Source: CAYTRP01 sp964625145 | GTDB lineage: Bacteria > Sumerlaeota > Sumerlaeia > SLMS01 > JAHLLQ01 | Direction: 5' to 3' | DNA length: 8,526 nucleotides | NCBI GenBank assembly: GCA_964625145.1 | Contig: CAZVAQ010000151.1 | Span: 1 to 8,526, forward strand | Shown: one piece after another, positions 6,024-8,526 of the stretch | How positions within the stretch are numbered: the stretch's first letter is position 1 | Layout: each line of letters opens with the position of its first letter | Notes under the pieces: model-generated | The model's input: the letters and a program-made list of their open reading frames with translations, nothing else | Told to the model about the DNA's origin: nothing | Database searches by the model: none | Made by a program: the position numbers and the translations under genes

Positions 6024-6434
6024 ATGAGGCTCTCCATCGTAGGAAGCATTGCTTGCGTGGCTTTGGCCGTGGCGCTGGCGGGATGCGCGCCGGTCCAGAG
6101 CAAGACGAACTTGGCGGAGGTGGCCCAGCGCACCAAGCTGAGCAACATCACCACCGGGGACGGGACGTTTGAGAACTACACGGCAACCGGGCACCACACG
6201 TCGAAGGAAATCGGCATTGGCATTGGCCTGCCCGGCATTGGGAAGTTCATTGAGCTGTACCCCGGCAAGACGAACGAGGACCTGCTGGCCTCGACGGCGG
6301 AAGACGCCAAAAACCTTGGCGCCGACGCCATGATCAATGTCACACCCAGCAGCACGCTTTACACGGGCATCCCGTTCATCATTGTCGGGATCTACGTGGA
6401 TTCGAACGAGGGGACAGGGATCAAGCGCCGCTGA
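6024..6434 (+). CDS. Small lipoprotein of unknown function
   Basis: This is a 136-residue predicted lipoprotein with a signal sequence and the lipobox ALAGC (lipidated Cys21). The mature part has a Thr/Asn-rich start, a glycine-rich stretch IGIGIGLPGIG (63-73) and a helix ending LGADAMINV (98-106), then a hydrophobic strand GIPFIIVGIYV (115-125). The NEDLLASTAEDAKNLGADAMINV region is close in pattern to the LLKQARAQGADDVINV region of the lipoprotein at 4276-4680. The two may be distant relatives, or share only the general layout of small YbjQ-like or TRL-like lipoproteins. The ATG at 6024 is preceded by AGGAGGAG (6011-6018). An upstream ATG at 5961 would bury the signal sequence behind 21 residues and is rejected. 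I do not know its function. Confidence 0.85.
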   Translation: MRLSIVGSIACVALAVALAGCAPVQSKTNLAEVAQRTKLSNITTGDGTFENYTATGHHTSKEIGIGIGLPGIGKFIELYPGKTNEDLLASTAEDAKNLGADAMINVTPSSTLYTGIPFIIVGIYVDSNEGTGIKRR

Positions 6435-6456
6435 TCCGGCAGAGCATGACTCTCCG

Positions 6457-6507
6457 CGGCCGCCGATTCGGGACGCCAATTCGTGATTGGCATCCGGTCG
6501 GCGGCCG
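6457..6507 (+). other. Long near-perfect hairpin between lipoprotein and rhodanese genes
   Basis: Outer arms CGGCCGCCGA (6457-6466) and TCGGCGGCCG (6498-6507) pair perfectly over 10 bp. Inner arms GCCAAT (6475-6480) and ATTGGC (6486-6491) close a 5-nt loop, and the middle pairs partly (for example GGA 6471-6473 with TCC 6493-6495). There is no T-run, so it is not a typical intrinsic terminator. It may be an RNA-processing or stability structure, or a Rho-dependent stop, between the two genes. Confidence 0.7.
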
Positions 6508-6534
6508 TCTTCGTGTTGGGGGACTTTGCTGACG

Positions 6535-6867
6535 ATGGAGAACCCGGTGGAAATTTCGGTGCATGACCTGAAGCAGATGCTGGACGGCGGGGAGGAGCTG
6601 TTGCTGCTCGATGTGCGCAATCCGGGGGAGGTGGAGGTGGCCTCCATAGCCGGGGCGCGGCACATTCCCATGGGGGAAATCGCGACGCGGCTGGGGGAGC
6701 TGGATGATTGGCGCGAGCGGCGCATCGCCGTGCTGTGCCATGGGGGAGTGCGTTCGGCGCGGGTGCAGGCGTTCCTCATGGCCCAAGGCTTTTCGCAGGT
6801 GCTGAATGTCGCAGGGGGGATTCACGCGTGGTCGCTGGAGGTCGATCCCACGGTGCCGGTGTACTGA
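6535..6867 (+). CDS. Rhodanese-like sulfurtransferase
   Basis: This single-domain rhodanese of 110 residues should carry sulfur as a persulfide on its catalytic cysteine in the cytoplasm. Seen: LLLLDVRNPGEVEVASIAGARHIP across about 22-45; the active-site loop CHGGVRS (68-74) with Cys68; and the C-terminal GGIHAWS...VDPTVPVY (94-110), typical of stand-alone rhodaneses related to the C-terminal domain of MoeB/ThiF-type proteins. Many of these have CHHG in the loop; here it is CHGG. I chose the ATG at 6535 because the domain begins right after it. It has only a distant G-rich site (about 6518-6523). An in-frame TTG at 6487 lies inside the hairpin and adds residues without domain similarity. Its stop overlaps the thiE start by one base. 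Its sulfur acceptor is not known; a thiamine-pathway role is inferred from position only. Confidence 0.92.
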   Translation: MENPVEISVHDLKQMLDGGEELLLLDVRNPGEVEVASIAGARHIPMGEIATRLGELDDWRERRIAVLCHGGVRSARVQAFLMAQGFSQVLNVAGGIHAWSLEVDPTVPVY

Positions 6868-7538
6868 TGGCGTCGCCTCGCGTCCCTGCCTGTGTGTTTC
6901 CGATCACCGACGTGGCGATGTCGGGGCGGTCGCATCTGGAACAGGTGCGACTGCTGGTGGATGCCGGTGCGCGGATGATCGAGATTCGGGAGAAGGGGGA
7001 GGTGACCGTCGCGCTGGAAGCCGAGCTGCGCGAGTGCGTCCGCGTCTGCCGGGCGGCGGGGGTGGTGCTCATCGTGAACGACTTTGCAGAGCTGGCCGCG
7101 GCGGTGGCTGCCGACGGCGTGCATGTGGGGCAGGATGACTTGTCGGTGGCCGCGGCCCGGCGGATCGTGGGGCCGGACCGCCTGGTCGGCCTCTCGACGC
7201 ATTCGCGCGGGCAGTTCGCCGCGGCGCTGGCGGAGCCGGTGGACTATGTGGCCGTGGGGCCGGTGTTCGGGACCACGACCAAGGCGAATCCGGACCCGGC
7301 GGTGGGGCTTGAGTTGGTGGAGCACGCGGCGCGGGTGCTGCGTGGGCGGATGCCCCTGGTGGCGATCGGCGGGATCGACGCGGGGAATCTGGAAAGTGTC
7401 GTGGCGGCCGCGCAGGGAACCGGCACCGTGGTCATCCCGGCGGTGATCGGGGCGGTGTGGAAGGCGCAGGACGCGGCTGGGGGATTCAGGGTCTTGCGGG
7501 CGAGGTATGAGGCGGTGAAAAGCGAATCCGCAGATTGA
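6867..7538 (+). CDS. thiE: Thiamine-phosphate synthase
   Basis: This 223-residue TIM-barrel enzyme joins HMP pyrophosphate and carboxythiazole phosphate to form thiamine phosphate. Seen: FPITD (11-15); IEIREK (38-43), where most relatives have Gln in place of Glu39; IVND (69-72), pyrophosphate/Mg2+ site; ADGVHVGQDD (82-91); LSTH (109-112); VGPVFGTTTK (130-139); and AIGGID (166-171). Length is close to the usual 210-220 residues. The ATG shares its A with the rhodanese stop (TGATG) and has no clear ribosome binding site of its own, so translation is probably by reinitiation. An earlier in-frame start at 6708 lies wholly inside the rhodanese gene in another frame and is rejected. No TPP riboswitch is seen upstream. 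proC follows after 49 bp. Confidence 0.95.
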   Translation: MASPRVPACVFPITDVAMSGRSHLEQVRLLVDAGARMIEIREKGEVTVALEAELRECVRVCRAAGVVLIVNDFAELAAAVAADGVHVGQDDLSVAAARRIVGPDRLVGLSTHSRGQFAAALAEPVDYVAVGPVFGTTTKANPDPAVGLELVEHAARVLRGRMPLVAIGGIDAGNLESVVAAAQGTGTVVIPAVIGAVWKAQDAAGGFRVLRARYEAVKSESAD

Positions 7539-7539
7539 A

Positions 7540-7570
7540 AAGATGAGTACAGGTGAGCGGGACACATCTT
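7540..7570 (+). other. Small inverted repeat between thiE and proC
   Basis: AAGATG (7540-7545) and CATCTT (7565-7570), with a mismatch and then GT/AC pairs inside, can form a short hairpin in the 49-bp spacer. It ends four bases before the proC ribosome binding site (GGGAG, 7574-7578). It lacks a T-run and does not look like a terminator, so cotranscription of proC stays likely. Confidence 0.35.
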
Positions 7571-7587
7571 GATGGGAGTATGTTGCC

Positions 7588-8439
7588 ATGACGACATCCA
7601 ATGTGTACGCGCCGCTGGATCCTTCGCTTCGGCTGGGGTTTATTGGGTCCGGGAACATGGCGGCGGCGTTGATGACCGGGCTGGAGAGCAAGGGCGTGGT
7701 GAAGCCGTCGCAGATTGTGGTGTCGGACATCGACCACGAGAAGGCGGTGGCGTTGGCAGGGCGGATGGGGGCGCGGGCGGCGCGGAGCAATGAGGAGGTG
7801 CTGGCGGATGCGACGGTGATTTTGCTGGCCGTCAAGCCACAGGGCTTTCAGGTGCTCGCCGATGAGATTCGACCGTTTGTCAAGCAGGGTCACTTGATCA
7901 TCTCGATTCTGGCTGGAACGCCCGCGGCGCGGATCGAGGCGGCTCTGAAGAGCGACGCGTGTCCGAACCCGCGCGTCATCCAGGTGATGCCGAACACGCC
8001 GGCGCTGATTGGAGAGGGTTCCAGCGGGCTGTGTGCGGGGGCGCATGCGTCGGAGGCGGACTTGGCCTTGGCGCAGCGGATTTTTGAGGCGGTTGGGGTG
8101 ACGGTGGTGGTGCGGCCGGATCAGATGAACGCGGTGACGGGGCTGTCCGGGTCGGGGCCGGCGTATGTGTACCTGCTGATCGAGGCGCTGCTGGAGGCGG
8201 CGCGGGAGGAGGGCTTCACGGAAGCCGAGGCGAACGCGCTGGTGAAGCAGATGGTGGTGGGGGCGGCGCTGTTGGCGCGCGACAGCGAGGAGGGGCCGGA
8301 CGTGCTCCGGGCACGGGTGACGTCCAAGGGCGGAACGACGGAGCGCGGCATTGCGCATCTGGAGGCGGCGGGATTCCGGGAAGCGGTGAGGGGGGCCGTG
8401 AAGGCGGCGCGGGAGCGGGCGCAGGAGTTGAGTTCCTAG
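7588..8439 (+). CDS. proC: Pyrroline-5-carboxylate reductase
   Basis: This 283-residue cytoplasmic enzyme carries out the last step of proline biosynthesis, NAD(P)H-dependent reduction of 1-pyrroline-5-carboxylate to proline. Seen: the Rossmann nucleotide site GFIGSGNMAAAL (17-28); LLAVKPQ (79-85); VMPNTPA (133-139); the family signature LSGSGPAYVYLLIEAL (186-201); and TSKGGTTERGI (245-255) near the C-terminus. Length is slightly above the usual 265-275 because of about 14 extra residues before the Rossmann strand. The ATG at 7588 has GGGAG (7574-7578) 9 nt upstream. An ATG at 7580 is out of frame and stops after three codons. It is likely the last gene of the rhodanese-thiE-proC group; no terminator is seen after it within the window. 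Confidence 0.97.
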   Translation: MTTSNVYAPLDPSLRLGFIGSGNMAAALMTGLESKGVVKPSQIVVSDIDHEKAVALAGRMGARAARSNEEVLADATVILLAVKPQGFQVLADEIRPFVKQGHLIISILAGTPAARIEAALKSDACPNPRVIQVMPNTPALIGEGSSGLCAGAHASEADLALAQRIFEAVGVTVVVRPDQMNAVTGLSGSGPAYVYLLIEALLEAAREEGFTEAEANALVKQMVVGAALLARDSEEGPDVLRARVTSKGGTTERGIAHLEAAGFREAVRGAVKAARERAQELSS

Positions 8440-8526
8440 TTTCTGGTTCCTCGTTCATCGTTGGGGGGCGGTCACTTTCAGGTGGGCAGAGGGCCCGTGT
8501 GGAAGAAGGGACGCCGGTGCGGAGAC

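Noticed and set aside
7486..8358. Open frame of 290 codons on the minus strand opposite proC
   Set aside because: It is Arg/Pro/His-rich with no domain, and lies over an unmistakable proC.

Overview
The window looks like an ordinary chromosomal stretch from a fairly GC-rich Gram-negative-type bacterium. Two lipobox lipoproteins, exported proteins with signal peptides, a SPOR-like domain and an EttA-type ABC-F ATPase support this. The Pro/Thr-repeat secreted protein, the Haem_bd-family cytochrome-like protein and the intergenic filler would fit an environmental lineage such as Hydrogenedentota or Planctomycetota. That placement is an impression, not something the sequence proves. There is no rRNA, tRNA, CRISPR array, transposase or phage gene.

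Left block (about 1-1990, minus strand): a two-gene operon behind a near-consensus sigma-70 promoter. The first gene encodes an exported protein with a SPOR-like domain followed by TPR-like helical repeats. It overlaps by ATGA with a second gene for a small secreted protein that has a Pro/Thr linker, 13 cysteines and an HExxH motif. This end has visibly lower GC than the rest of the window (sampled lines about 50% versus about 75% in thiE). It is the most accessory-looking part and the best candidate for something undescribed.

Middle block (about 2012-5841, minus strand): a non-coding gap ending in a strong terminator hairpin; ettA, a translation-throttle ABC-F ATPase starting at TTG; a structured, repeat-containing intergenic region; a TRL-like lipoprotein with its own terminator; a membrane-anchored haem-binding-domain protein with CxxCH; and a DJ-1/PfpI protein. 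The DJ-1 and haem-binding genes are 30 bp apart and probably cotranscribed.

Right block (about 6024-8439, plus strand): a divergent intergenic region with an 11-bp-arm inverted repeat leads into a second small lipoprotein. A long hairpin follows, then rhodanese, thiE and proC. Rhodanese and thiE overlap by one base (TGATG), and proC follows after 49 bp. ThiE joins the thiazole and pyrimidine halves of thiamine, the rhodanese may carry sulfur, and ProC makes proline. No further gene is seen in 8440-8526.
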